From NCBI GenBank assembly GCA_024734495.1, contig JALMQS010000225.1:12739573-12803572 (forward strand): a stretch of 64,000 bases of DNA. Direction: 5' to 3'. Made by a program: the position numbers and the translations under genes. Each line of letters opens with the position of its first letter. Position 1 is the first letter of the stretch. This document shows, piece by piece, positions 33,100-44,889 of this stretch. The notes under the pieces were generated by a model. That model was not told where the DNA came from, searched no databases, and worked only from the letters and a program-made list of their open reading frames with translations. This DNA is from Forficula auricularia. Taxonomy: Eukaryota; Arthropoda; Insecta; Dermaptera; Forficulidae.

Positions 33100-36000
33100 T
33101 GTTAGTATTAGTAGGACGAGCACCTACCTAGAAAAAGAAAAAAAATTATATTAGCAAAATTATATAGTGAAATTATGAGATTTTTTATAGAAATATTCCA
33201 ATAAAATTATATTTATTTATTTTATTTGATCGTTTTTTTGAAAAATTCGAAAAAAGAATTGAAAAATTTAGAATATTTCTTAATTATTTAAATATAAGAA
33301 TAGAGTATTATAAAGATATGTTACCTTAACAACCAAAGACTCATGCCTGGACCTGGAATACTCTGACCCCACAGGAACACTCTTCTTACACTCGCGCACA
33401 ATTAAAAATATACTCGCGAAACATTTCGATTTCGGAGGAATAAGGATTTGTGAAAACAAGGATTGAATTTGGATAGAATATGGGAAAGGATATAAGCTCA
33501 CGTGGGCAGGGACGCCAGCCCCTGAAGTAGATCTGTACATCTTTATTTTTAAGAATAAGGAAGTACACATCTACCCGTTACCCTAAGATAAAGTGTTTGA
33601 TTTTCCAGAAAATAAGAAAATCAAATACTTACTCTAAATGTTAATATTAGTATGATGAGCACCTACCTGAAAAAAGAAAAAATATATTATTAGTAAAAAT
33701 AATATAGAAAATTTAAAGTTATTTTTTATTCAAATATTTTAAAGAAAATTATATTTAATATATTATTTGTTTAATTTGAAATTTCAAAAAAAAAAAAAAA
33801 AAACGAAAAAAATTACTTGAAAAATTTAGAGTATTTCTTACTTATATATGAATAGAGTATTATAAAGATATTTTACCATTTCAGAAAAAGTCTCCTGGTT
33901 GGACGTGGAGTACTCTGGCCATACAGGAACACACTTTACACTCGCGAACAAGTAAAAAAATACTCGCGAAACAGTTCGAAGGAATATGGATTTGTGAAAA
34001 CAGAGATTCAAGTTGGATAGGATTAGGGAAAGGATATAAGCTCAAGTGGGCAGCGATGCCAGCCCCTGAAGTAGATCTGTACATCTTTATTTTTAAGAAT
34101 AAAGAAGTACACATCTACCGGTTACCCTAAGATAAAGTATTTGGTTTTCAAGAAAATAAGAAAATCAAATACTTACTCTAAATGTTAATACTAGTAGGAC
34201 GAGCACCTACCTGAAATAAGAAAAAAAATATTATTAGTAAAATAATATAGATTTAAAGTTATTTTTTATTCAAATATTTTAAAGAAAATTATATTTAATA
34301 TATTGTTTGTTTAATTTGAATTTTTTTTTTAAAAAATCGAAAAATTTATTTTAAAAATTTAGAGAATTTATTACTTATATATGAATAGAATATTATAACG
34401 ATATTTTACCTTTACATAAGAGATAAAGTCTCCTGCTTGGACCTGGAATACTCTGGCCATACAGGAACACACTTTACACTCCCGCACAAGTAAAAATATA
34501 TTCGCGAAACACTTCGAAGGAATATGGATTTGTGAAAACACGGAATGAAGTTGGATAGGATTAGGGAAAGGCTATAAGCTCACGTGGGCAGGGACGCCAG
34601 CCCCTGAAGTAGATCTGTACATCTTTATTTTTAAGAATAAAGAAGCACACATCTACCCGTTACTCCTAAGATAAAGTATTTGGTTTTCAAGAAAATAAGA
34701 AAATCAAATACTTACTTTAAATGTTAATTGAAGGAGACAATAAAAGAGTGTGTCTTCTGTTGGAATTATAAATTTTATTTATTTATAACGAGACTATAGT
34801 TTCGTTATAAATAAATAAAATTTATAATTCCAACAGAATACACACTCTTTATTGTCTCCTTCAATATATAAAAATTCTGCTACTCTCGGCAAAAACTTTC
34901 AATTTAAATGTTAATATTAGTAGGACGAGCACCTACCTGAAATAAGAAAAAAAATATTATTAGTAAAATAATATAGATAATTTCAAGTATTTTTTATTCA
35001 AATATTTTAAAGAAAATTATATTTAATATATTATTTGTTTAATTTGAAATTAAAAAAAAAAAAACGAAAAAATTACTTGAAAAATTTAGAGTATTTGTTA
35101 CTTATATATGAATAGAGTATTATAAAGATATTTTACCTTTACAGAAGAGAGAAAGTCTCCTGGTTGGACCTGGAATACTCTGGCCACAGAGGAACACACT
35201 TTACACTCGCGAACAAGTAAAAAAATACTCGCGAAACACTTCGAAGGAATATGGATTTGTGAAAACAGGGATTGAAGTTGGATAGGATTAAGGAAAGGAT
35301 ATAAGCCCACGTGGGCAGGGACGCCAGGCCCTGAAGTAGGTCTGTACATCTTTATTTATAAGAATAAAGAAGTACACAACTACCCGTTACTCCAAAGATA
35401 AAGTATTTGATTTTCCATAAATGAAGAAAATCTAATACTTACTCTAAATGTTAATATTAGTAGGATGAGCACCTACCTGAAAAAAGAAAAAAAATATTAT
35501 TAGTAAAAACATATAGGGAAGTGAAAGTATTTTTTATTCAAATATTCTAAAGAAAATTATATTTAACATTTATTTATTGAATTTGAATTTTTTTTTTAAA
35601 AATCGAAAAAATTACTTGAAAAATTTTGAGTATTTCTTACTTATATATGAATAGAGTATTATAAAGATATCTTACCTTAACAGAGAAAGTCTCCTACTTG
35701 GACCTGGAATACTCTGGCCACAAATGTTAATATTAGTAGGACGAGCACCTACCTGGAAAAAGAAAAAAATATAGGGAAGTGAAAGTATTTTTTTAAAAAA
35801 TATTCGGAATAAAATTATATTTAATATATTATTTATATAATGTTTTTTTATTTTTTAAAAATTATAAAAAAGTACTTGAAAAATTTATAGTAATTCTTAC
35901 TTATATAATTATAAGAATAGAGTATTATAAAGAAATGTTACCTTTAGAGCCAATGTCTCGTGTCTGAACCTGGAATACTGTGACCCCACAGGAACGGAAC

Positions 36001-36230
36001 ACACTTACGTACACTCCCGCACAAGTAAATATATACTCGCGAAACACTTCGAAGGAATAAGTAATTGTGAAAACATGGATAGAAAACAGTTGGTTAGGAT
36101 TAGGGATAGGACATGATTCTCTTAATATTTGGGCAGGGATGTCAGCACCTGAAGTGGATCTGTATATCTTTATTTATAAGAACAATAGAAGTACCTTCCT
36201 ACCCGTTACCCAGATATTAATATTTTATTC
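33100..36230. repeat. Tandem satellite array, about 540-bp unit
   Basis: Six units start at the marker atgttaatattagtaggacgagcacctacct, near 33100, 33640, 34180, 34908, 35448 and 35725. Unit 5 is cut short at about 277 bp. Each full unit contains ctggaatactctggcc, cactcgcg, ggatataagctcacgtgggc, gaagtagatctgtacatc. Minus-strand frames of 77-96 residues recur in several units, but I recognise no protein domain. A Penelope-type insertion splits units 3 and 4. Confidence 0.9.
34729..34902. mobile_element. Head-to-head Penelope-type terminal repeat insertion, 13-bp target duplication
   Basis: TTTAAATGTTAAT flanks it at 34716-34728 and 34903-34915. The insertion is two inverted copies of the post-hammerhead tail joined at gactatagtttc, the GAAACTATAGTC end of the ribozyme. 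It is inserted in the satellite array. Confidence 0.75.
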
Positions 36231-36385
36231 AAGTTCGCAAATTTAATAAATAAATTTATATTTAATGGCTTCTTGGATTCTATGCAGTTAAATAATATAA
36301 GGTATGAAGAGTTGTTTATTAGCGAGGGTTGGAGTCAGTTGAGAGGGCGGTTGAAGGTGGAGAGGCTATATTGAAACACTCAGAG

Positions 36386-36605
36386 TCGATGTTTCATTCG
36401 TCACTGCCTGACACATATTTACCATCTCCCTACCTTTCTCCCCTTTATATACCCCTCACCAGGTTCCCATTGTCCCTATATTCCCCACTCCTTACACTCA
36501 CAGTCGATGTTTCACGCGTCACTGACTGACACATACTGACCATCTCCCTGTCTCTCTCCCCCTTATATAGCCCTCGCAACGGGGATCCCATTGTCCCTAT
36601 CTCCC
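36386..36605 (+). repeat. Tandem duplication of about 115 bp
   Basis: agtcgatgtttcattcgtca and actgaccatctccct-type sequence occurs twice (starts near 36385 and 36500), with C/T-rich spacers. Confidence 0.7.
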
Positions 36606-36767
36606 CCCTCATTTACCCCTCCCTATCTCCCCCTCATTTACATTATCAATTTTTTAGCCGTGTTTACTGAATACCATTCGACTTTCACTAGCCTCTAAAG
36701 ATGAACTCAAAGTAAAATTCAAAATTGGTTACCAAGAGTACTGGCCTCAAAAAACAATACCAGTTAA

Positions 36768-36970
36768 TTTTAAATATTTACCCTTTTGTTATCTTAAAAA
36801 TAAATTTTACCATTGAGTTGTATTCAAATTCGAAATCCTCGTTTCTCAAAAGGCCACTCAAAATTAAACAAAAGTAGACTCCCAACCTTTTCTCCCTCCA
36901 CTAATTTTAAATATTTACCCTTTTGTTATCTGAAAAAAATAAATTTTACCATTGACTTGTATTCAATTTC
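36768..36970 (+). repeat. Direct repeat of about 60 bp
   Basis: ttaattttaaatatttaccc...accattgagttgtattcaa near 36770-36830 recurs near 36901-36966. After the second copy lies the ctcctgaagatgggttagtc motif also seen, diverged and reversed, at 53335. Confidence 0.7.
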
Positions 36971-37285
36971 GACTTATGCAGGTCAGTTACTTTCTGTTTC
37001 TCCTGAAGATGGGTTAGTCACCCGAAATATATATATCGAGATTAAAGATTCTCCAAAAATAAATTCGTTTTATTTTTTTATATCTTAATGTGAAACCTAC
37101 CAAGTATTTTTATCCAATAATTTTAAAAAATGTTTCACCAAGTACCAACACCATATTAATACGTAATAAAACAAAACCTATTACTACTTAATAATAACGT
37201 AAAATAATTAAAAGTGCAAGTGAAAAATTAATTTTTGTTTAAATAAATGGATATCAACATGCCTGAAACATACAGATCAAGCGAA

Positions 37286-38263
37286 TTAAAAAATTTCGAT
37301 TCCTCTTAATATAATATGCATTACTAAATTGGCTATTAATGGAGACAAGATAGCACCCATCGGAAGACCTTTGATTTGTGTGTATATTACATTGTTATAC
37401 ATAAAATAGTTTTCTTTTAAGCACAGAGATAAACCCTCCATAAAAGTATTTTTATCTAGATGTGTGTACATTTGTACTTCATTCCATCTACTATTTAAAA
37501 TATCTAACACTAAGTTCACTTCAATGGAGCCGAACATGTCAACAACATCAAAAGACACTAAAACCTCTTCTTTCTTCAACTCAATCTTTGGTGTTTTTAA
37601 AATCAGATCATTGGAGTTTGTTAATCTGTTTTTATTAGTAATGATTTCTTTCAAAATTTTTAAAAAGAATTTGCTTAAGCCATTTAAGGGGGATCCTATT
37701 GAAGATACGATAATCCTTAAAGGGATATTGATTTTGTGAGCTTTAACTAAAGGATAAATTTTGGATGGTGTTGGAGTACAAGGCTTCATACAATTATAGG
37801 TGTTTTTGTCTATAATGTCTAAATTAACTAATTGGGATAAATACTTGGAGATTTTTTTCTGCAAAGAAACTAAAGATGTTGTTTTAGTTACTTGAAATTT
37901 ATCTTTATCAGATAAGATATCATCCATTTTTTTAATATATTCTGATTTGTTCATCACAACATTTATATTAGATTTATCAGACATTAAAATTTGTATTTCA
38001 TCTTTCATCTGGTGTACATATTTTCTGGTGTAATTTATATCATTGGACAACCTACGATCTTCTAAAGTAGGCGAAAAATTATGTAGATAATTATTTATTA
38101 AATTATTCATTCTCGTTCTAGTTAGGTTCCTCTGTATTTCACGCTCTATATTTTTCAAATGTTTCTCCATTTCACATACCAATTCTACAAAATTGCTATT
38201 GGGAGAATTGATCTCACTGAAAACAAATGCAAATTTACAGCCATAACTTAAAATTTTATTCAC
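37286..38263 (-). pseudogene. Penelope-like element reverse transcriptase (partial)
   Basis: 325 residues open. Penelope-type motifs in order: ILSYGCKFAF, VVMNKSEYIKKMDDILSD, PSKIYPLVKAHKINIPLRII, VSSIGSPLNGLSKF, LVSFDVVDMFGSIEVNLVLD (first catalytic Asp), and QIKGLPMGAILSPLIANLVM. The frame ends before the YxDD box, and no GIY-YIG endonuclease is seen, so the element is 3'-truncated. An RTE element at 38356-39046 separates it from an upstream piece. Confidence 0.87.
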
Positions 38264-38355
38264 TCATGTGATGAGACATTAATTACATGTTGTATATCTC
38301 TGTTGTTTTGTTCTTAATCCGAATTAACTGGCCCTTTTAATACTTTTAACTTGTT

Positions 38356-39046
38356 GCGGAAAGCGAAAACGACCTCCAACGACTCTTACATAAATTTGCA
38401 CTTTCCTGCGAAAAATTCCAACTCAAGATATCCTCGAAAAAGACGAAAACTCTCACAATAGCGAGAGAACCAGTACGTTGTAAGCTACAACTTTATAACA
38501 CCATAGTAGAACAAGTGTCATCCTTCAATTATCTCGGCATTCAGATTACCAGCTCCGAAAGCGTTAGCGAGGAAGTCAGGCTCCAATCTATTAAGGCGTC
38601 CAAAATATCAGGATGCCTGAATGAAACGGTTTGGTCAAACAAGTTTCTGGGAACGGAAGCAAAAGTTCGCATATATAAGACCGTTGTGCGACCAATTTTG
38701 ACATATGCGGCCGAAACAAGAACTGACACCGAAAAAACAAGAAAAATATTGGAAGTTTGTGAGATGAAAACGCTACGCAGAATTGCGGGTAAAACAAGGA
38801 TGGACAGGGTAAAAAATGAAGATATTAGGGAAAAGTGCAATATACAAAATGTCAGCGTATGGGTCCAAAGGAGAAGAAAAGAATAGAGTGGACACGTATT
38901 GCGAATGAATGAAGACCGGCTGGTGAGGAAGGTACATGACAACATCCCTACCGGGAAAAGAAGACGGGGCCGTCCAAGAAAACGATGGAAAGACGCTCTG
39001 GAGTAAACAGGCTTTTAGCCTAACAATAAGAAGAAGAAGAAGGAAG
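38356..39046 (+). pseudogene. RTE-type LINE 3' end inserted in the Penelope element
   Basis: From codon 38356 it reads ENDLQRLLHKFALSCEKFQL, then EQVSSFNYLGIQI, GCLNETVWSNKFLG, RPILTYAAETRTDTEKT and MKTLRRIAGKTRMDR. After an in-frame TAG (38884-38886) it continues GHVLRMNEDRLV and RRGRPRKRWKDALE to a stop at 39004. An (AAG)n tail follows. 8-bp duplication AACTTGTT at 38348-38355 and 39047-39054. Only the RT C-terminus is present. Confidence 0.88.
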
Positions 39047-39243
39047 AACTTGTTATTAACTCTACGTAAGTCTTTAATGTATTTTCTTTCATAATACTTC
39101 TCAAAAAATGATTGAAGTGCGTTGTATACTTGTGGTCTTGTAGCTTTCATTATTTTTGTCCAAACTTGTTCCACCTTAACATAGAGAAGTTGTTCTGTCC
39201 CATGTGCTTGACACACTTCCGAATTTAACATAACACTCTTCAA
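39047..39243 (-). pseudogene. Probable upstream part of the Penelope-like frame
   Basis: Reads HGTEQLLYVKVEQVWTKIMK, then SFFEKYYERKYIKDLRRVNN, up to the RTE insertion. Removing the insertion lets the frame run on about 12 more codons before a stop. Assignment rests on position and orientation more than on motif. Confidence 0.45.
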
Positions 39244-39599
39244 CTTGTACTTCTACTTGAGTTCAAGAGCCTCAAAAAACACCACAATTTATAATTTTAA
39301 AACATTATAGTACCATATCTTAAGAATTATTGTTTATTTGACTTGTGTTTTAGTTTATTCTTATTTTATTTATTTATTTATTTATTTTATTCAGCTCTCT
39401 GTTTCAATCATCCTTTTCTTCCTGAGCTGCTTATAAGCATCCAAAGAAACTTGAATTACCTTATTTTTGGAGACATTCGAAAAACAAGACAAATTCAAAG
39501 GATTATTCCAAGAGGTTGTCATCTAGTAGGCAAGAGATGGAATGGATTATTTTTAATTATATGTCAGAACATTTTGTTTTTATCCCCTCGGGAATCGAA

Positions 39600-39660
39600 C
39601 CCCGGGACCAAATTTAGCAATCCTGGACAACTGGATACCTTGTCAGGTATACCTCTCTCA
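39600..39660 (-). mobile_element. tRNA-derived SINE fragment
   Basis: Minus strand contains a good pol III B-box (GGTTCGATTCC) within cccggggttcgattcccg, preceded by a weak A-box-like stretch. The flanks do not form a full cloverleaf. Confidence 0.4.
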
Positions 39661-40095
39661 TATATCTTATCTTATATTATTAAATGATAAATTCTTATAT
39701 TAAAAAAATACAAATCTTTTATAAAAACAATTCAGAACAGGTTTATTTTAATAAAAAGCAAACGTTTCGGGAGAATTTCTCCTTTTTTCAATGATAATTT
39801 TTCAAAAAAATAAAAAAAAAGTTGCTTTCTCTAAAATTTAGAAAGCATAACTAAAATATTAAATATTTTTATAAATAGACAATTATATCAGATTGTCTTG
39901 GTGACCAAATTACCTTTAAATTTTAAATCAAAATATAAATATTTATGAAAATTTATTTTTCTTTAAAAATTTTTCATAAACATTAGAAAAACAATCCATA
40001 TCTTTTTATCTTTTATTAATCGAATTTTAGAGAAAAATATAATAATAATAAAATATTTATATTTTGATTTAAAGGTAATTTGGTCACCAAGACAA

Positions 40096-40366
40096 CATTT
40101 TTTTGGCTTTTCGGCCTTTCTACCCATAAGCCATTTACCATACTATTTATTTTATTTAAATTTGTCCCTACCCCGGGGGTCAGATTTTAGCCGGATGCCT
40201 CGAGTCGGATTCGAACCCGGGTCCACTTGGTTAGCAGCCCAGGTAACACACAATATCCTCAATATTCTAAGAAGATTTAAATGTCCTTAGAATATCCTTA
40301 GAATATTCTTAGGATATTGTGGTTACCTGGGAGGATGACACGCTACCGCCTAGCCTATCCGACCCC
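40096..40366 (-). mobile_element. tRNA-derived SINE with 11-bp target duplication
   Basis: CACCAAGACAA at 40085-40095 and 40367-40377. On minus: A-box-like TAGGCTAGGCGGTAGCG (40341-40357) and a perfect B-box GGGTTCGAATCC (40208-40219), then a 3' body ending in an A-rich tract. The anticodon-side region is split by a 94-bp MITE. Confidence 0.8.
40238..40331. mobile_element. 94-bp MITE inside the SINE
   Basis: Ends CCCAGGTAAC / GTTACCTGGG, then acacaatatcct / aggatattgtgg; almost wholly palindromic. Flanked by AG on both sides, a possible 2-bp duplication. Confidence 0.7.
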
Positions 40367-41299
40367 CACCAAGACAATATGTACAATTGTCTATTTATAA
40401 AAGTATTTAATATTTTAGTTATGCTTTCTAAATTTTAGAGGAAGCAATTTTTATTTTTATTTTTTTGAAAAATCACCATTGAAAAAAAGGAGAAATTCTC
40501 CCGAAACGTTTGGTTTTTATTAAAATAAACGTGTTCTGGATTGTTTTTATAAAAGATTTGTAATTTTTTAATATATAAACAAGTGTTTTTCAACCTGTGG
40601 GTCGCGACCCCCTGGGGGGTCACAAATCCTCAGTAAAAAAGAAAAAGAAAAGTTTAAAAATATATTTTTATTAAGAAAATGTTATTTAAAGGACGCATCC
40701 AATTAGACAGACTTGAATTAACAAATGCAACATTCCATCGGCAAATAATTCCAGCATATTTTTTTATAGGTTGGTTCCCAAACTTTCCTCATCTATAGAC
40801 TATAGCTGCATTTAAAAACGGATTTTTGATCCACCATTTTGCCCAGTGTTCTCTGATAGTTTTTGTACCGAGAAATAATGACACAATTCTTCTTTCAAAT
40901 CTTGCAAGACAATTTCTATACCACGTATATGTTATATAGGTTTTGAACCTCAAATTCGGACTTTTCCATATCAAATTCTGGATTTTAAAAATCAAAATCA
41001 CACTTTTCCAAATCAAACTGAGAATTTCTATAAAACCATGCATATTTTACATATTAAATTATAGCTTTTTAAACTGAAAACGTTTCCTGAGAATGCAAAA
41101 TGCTAATCTTGAAAGTTTTTAGTTAATGAGCTGAAATTGGTACGCAAATATCTTACAATGCACCAAATTTTAACTTTTTACCTGAAAACGTTTCCTGAGA
41201 GTTAAAATTTGATATGGAAAAGTCCGAATTTGAAGTTAAAAATAGTATATATGCTTTGATGTTTTATCTCAGACCCCACTTCTCCAATAAAAAAGACTT

Positions 41300-41470
41300 A
41301 GGGCCAGTTGTATGTCGGTTGGTAAACTCTTTTTAAATGTTGGCAAAGGGTAAAACCTTAGAATTCACCTTGTGAAGTGCCTGCCATCTGATTGGCCATC
41401 CCACCGGGCACAAGAGGTGAATTTTGAACTGGTGGAGGAGAGAAATTATGCTAGGGGGGGGGGACACTTT
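41300..41470. repeat. GC-richer repeat-like block
   Basis: Opens with gggccagttgtatgtcggtt, a phrase typical of small insect inverted-repeat elements, but I do not find its second end. Confidence 0.3.
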
Positions 41471-41716
41471 GTAAAATAATTTAGGCAAAAACTAATCTGT
41501 GACATTGCTTTTTTTTAGGAAGATCCAAAATAATAATTTCTCTGGCGCCAATCGGGAGACAATGTATTTGAAGATATTTGTCGATTCTACCCAGTTGGGC
41601 GAGCGCCCAGCCCAAATTGTTCTCGCCAAACCGCTCGACCAACCTGCTGAATTGAGAGCATTTGAGCAACTATTGAAAATACCCAGTTGATAAAATTAAA
41701 AAAAAAAAGCTAAAAA

Positions 41717-42202
41717 ACTAGAATTGGAAGGAAACATCATAGAACAAGAGATGCCATTTAAATACCTCACCAGCGACCGAAAATCTATACAACGAAGTGA
41801 AAGAACAAACTATCAAGGGTTCAAAAATATCTGGATATCTTCAAGAGATGGTCTGGAGAAATCCATTCATGACCAGAGAATCTTGTTATAACTTATGGGG
41901 CTGAAACTGAAAGAACCGAAGCAGATACCGAGAACAACGGAAATGAAAACATTAAGATCTGTAATTGGTATCAGCATGTGGGATAGGATAGGAAACAAAG
42001 ATGTCAGAGACCAGAATATAAATAAATGGATCCAAGTGCGCCGAAAAGAATGGAGAGCAATCAAGTGGATAGAGGAAGGGCTTTTGAAAATAGACAGAGA
42101 TGGGAAACCAGCAGCATTGTCCACAGAAACCTGAGGCACCGTAAAGAAAAATAGGCCAAGAGCCAGCCTACAATAAAAGAAGAAGAAAGAAGAAGAAATA
42201 AA
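41717..42202 (+). pseudogene. Degenerate RTE-type LINE 3' end
   Basis: KLELEGNIIEQEMPFKYL, then (after frameshifts) TEMKTLRSVIGISMWDRIGN and WIQVRRKEWRA parallel the copy at 38356-39046. An (aag)n-type tail is at 42172-42202. The frame at 41895-42134 holds part of it. Older than the other copy. Confidence 0.75.
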
Positions 42203-42259
42203 GGTACATCTCTTTCAATATTTTATAGAAAAATTATTATTATAATAATAATAATGTTG

Positions 42260-43145
42260 CATATTAATTAATGAAGCTGTTGAAGCTTTTATTTTTGTGA
42301 TTAATTTGATTAAAATTTGAATTTTTAGGGAAATCACGGATAATTAATTATAATTATTTATTGAACAAGAACAAATAATACAATACAACTACGACGTTTC
42401 GAACCACTTATTCTAAGATCGTTTTCAAGTATGAGCAATTGTGAGTCCACTCCGATTTTAGGTTAACTGATAGGTGCTCAATTGCTCATACTTGAAAACG
42501 ATCAGTGACATAGCCAAGGGGGAGGGGGGGGGGCAAGGGGGACGACGGAAGATTTTTCTATACATTGCTCCAAATCACGCCAAATTTTGGTTGCCCGCGT
42601 TTCAAACAAAGTTATGAACGAAAACACCCTCAACAAAATTCAAACGCGAATCGAATGCAGGTGATTTTTGTCAAATATTAAGTGAAAATAATAATTATCT
42701 GAACTTATATATTTCTAGCTTGAAATAATGAAGTTAAATAAATTCATAATTTTCTCATTAATATATTAAAGAATAATTAACACATTAATGAGAATTGTTT
42801 TGATCGCCCATTTTGAACAAGATATATATCGCGAGACTACTGCTAGTTGAAGCTATTGGAGTCTGCTGAGTCTTAAGTCTGGACCAAGAGAGAGTGAAAA
42901 AGATATGATACATTTAGCTACAATCCACATGAAACTTGGATGGATCATATCACGTTGGATTATAGCTAAATGGATCATATCTTTTTCACTCTCTCTTGGT
43001 TCAGACTTAAGACTCAGCAGACTCCAATAGCTTCAACCAGCAGTAGTCTCGCGATATATATCTTGTTCAAAATGGGCGATCAAAACAATTCTCATTAATG
43101 TGTTAATTATTCTTTAATATATTAATGAGAAAATTATAAATTTAT
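42260..43145. mobile_element. Element C relative with 400-bp palindrome
   Basis: 42260-42735 shares gaagctgttgaagcttttat, atttttgtcaaatatt and ttgctcatacttgaaaacga with 24791-25300, in rearranged order. 42738-43145 is a palindrome (centre about 42940), related to 25367-25662 by atcgcgagactactg and cattaatgagaattgtttt. Confidence 0.7.
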
Positions 43146-43149
43146 TTTC

Positions 43150-43930
43150 CTGGCTGTATGTCTGTTTCTGTGGTTTCCGCTAAAAGTTGCTCACGATTCA
43201 TATAAAAACGGCTGAAGGGATTATTATGAAATTTCATATTTTCATCAGATATCTTCTAACTTACGTTTATAGCTATATAACGTTTTGATATTTTGACTCC
43301 AAAAGGGGGTTTGATGGGGGGGGGGGGGGGGCAAATGAAAATGATTATATAACTCTTCAATTATTAACTCTATGGCAAATTTTATTATGAGCAAAGTTGT
43401 CGGGGATGTGATTTCTGACAACTTTTGTTAAAAAAAATTCCCCCAAAAATGGAGGAGGGTATAAAAATGTAAATTCTTGCCCTTAGAGCAAACTCAACCA
43501 AATTTTGTATACAAAATCTGTAGGTCACTAGAAGGCTAAAAATGCAAAAACTGGGTGCTGTGAAGGTGCGGGGGTGGAATGGGGGTGGTGTGAGGGAGTG
43601 AGACGGAGTAGGATAGGGGTGCAGGTGATGGTGCGGGGTGGAGTCCAGGAGACTAGGCAGGGGTGTGGTGCCCGGGGATGGAAGACACGGGGTGGAGTCC
43701 GGGGTGGTGGTGCAGGGTTGGTGAAGTGGGGGGTTCGGGTGGAGGTCCAGAGGCGTAGCTGGGTGGTACGGGGTGGGGTGCAGGGTGGAGTGTTGTGGTG
43801 GTGGTGTGGGGGCGAGGGTTGGGCACGGGTGCATTGCTCGGGGGTGGGGTGGGTGGGGTGTGAGTCCAGGGGGCGTAGCCTCCTGGCTATCAAGAGGGCT
43901 GCGGAAGGCCGGCCTTGCAAGCTTGTCTAT
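43150..43930 (+). repeat. Helitron-like G-rich repeat
   Basis: The leading part (cggctgaagggattattatg, then a G17 run) is followed by aactcaaccaaattttgtat and 400 bp of strongly G-rich, C-poor sequence to 43915. The long frames here (for example 43385-43942 minus, Pro/His-rich) are compositional artefacts. It resembles the 3' block of the element at 2960-3235. Confidence 0.5.
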
Positions 43931-43934
43931 ATAT

Positions 43935-44880
43935 AAAATCAAGGTTTTGTCTGTTTATTGGTACATTACAATTTTAAACAATCTTAATTATTACACATAC
44001 ACGCACATTGTTAAAATTTAAATAACATTAATTTTGATACTTTTCAGTAGAAATAATTTTTCACGCCGATTCACGTGTTGAAATTATCGCGTCTTTTGGC
44101 TATGAGGGACGTAAAATCCTCAAAGTCTGCTGTCTTTAAATTTATGATTGAAAATGTTTTGATTTGATTTTGATTTTTTGGTTTGATTATCTAGCTATTA
44201 ATGTTTTACATATTTAATATTCTGTAAAGAAAATGGAGGGAAGGCAAGGGTAGTTTTCTTCAAAAGAGTATGAAACAAAAAGACAACAATAACGTTTATA
44301 TATAAATTTATTTAGTAATCAACAAAAGGGAAGGTTTAAAATATGTGTAGTGTAGTTTAGATTGGAAAGATAAATGATAGTATTTGGGAAAAGTATAGGT
44401 TATTGGAGCCTGGCTCGCCGTTCCTGGATTCCCGGCGCAAATTGAATGCGCTGTCTGGACTTTGAGCTGCTCGCTGTATGTACGCGGAGCTCAAGTGCCT
44501 GGAGTTGCTTTTTTCTGAATTTAGTTATCCAGAAAAGAAGGGTTGTATTTCTTGCCGCATGTTAGGGCAAAGGAAAGAGTTAGTTTGTGTGTCACTAATA
44601 AATAGATTGGCGATTAAGCGTGGCTTAGCGATTGGTATTGAAGAAACCTTTAGGATAAAAAGAGAAAATAATTAACGTTACGAACATTTAGAATGGCCCA
44701 TACTAATATACCGAATTACACACACCATCAGAGTATAATTCTATTACATGTGTTTACTCTCTGGAGGGTGTTTGAATAAGGATGGCTTGGTGCAATGGCA
44801 GGCAGGGCCTTGAGTAAAAAAGTGGTGGTGGTGTGGGGGGGGGGGGTGAAGTTGTAATAGGTGCCGATTGCCAAGAGTGG
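43935..44880. other. No recognised gene
   Basis: A+T-rich, with a GC-richer patch at 44405-44520 (cctggctcgccgttcctgga, cggcgcaaattgaa) whose phrase cggcgcaaattgaa recurs on the minus strand at 61465. The 65-residue frame at 44478-44675 shows no domain. Confidence 0.45.
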
Positions 44881-44889
44881 GAATAGTCA

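Larger units (their letters stand above)
39697..40578. mobile_element. Foldback element with nested inner palindrome
   Basis: The left arm (39697-39905) with caaacgtttcgggagaattt pairs with 40380-40578 (aaattctcccgaaacgtttg). An inner pair ggtgaccaaattacctttaa / ttaaaggtaatttggtcacc lies at 39900-40090. The right side is interrupted by a SINE. Confidence 0.8.

Noticed and set aside
33100..36230. CRISPR array suggested by regularly spaced repeats
   Set aside because: Unit length is about 540 bp with whole-unit homology and no short repeats with unique spacers; the genome is eukaryotic.
40196..40372. Possible true tRNA gene at the perfect B-box
   Set aside because: A and B boxes are separated by a 94-bp MITE, the acceptor stem does not close, and an 11-bp target duplication with a 3' body shows it is a SINE.
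43385..43942. 185-residue Pro/His-rich open frame and its overlapping frames on both strands
   Set aside because: The whole stretch is strongly G-rich/C-rich simple sequence; open frames in several phases and both strands are expected from composition. It matches the G-rich block of the Helitron-like family.
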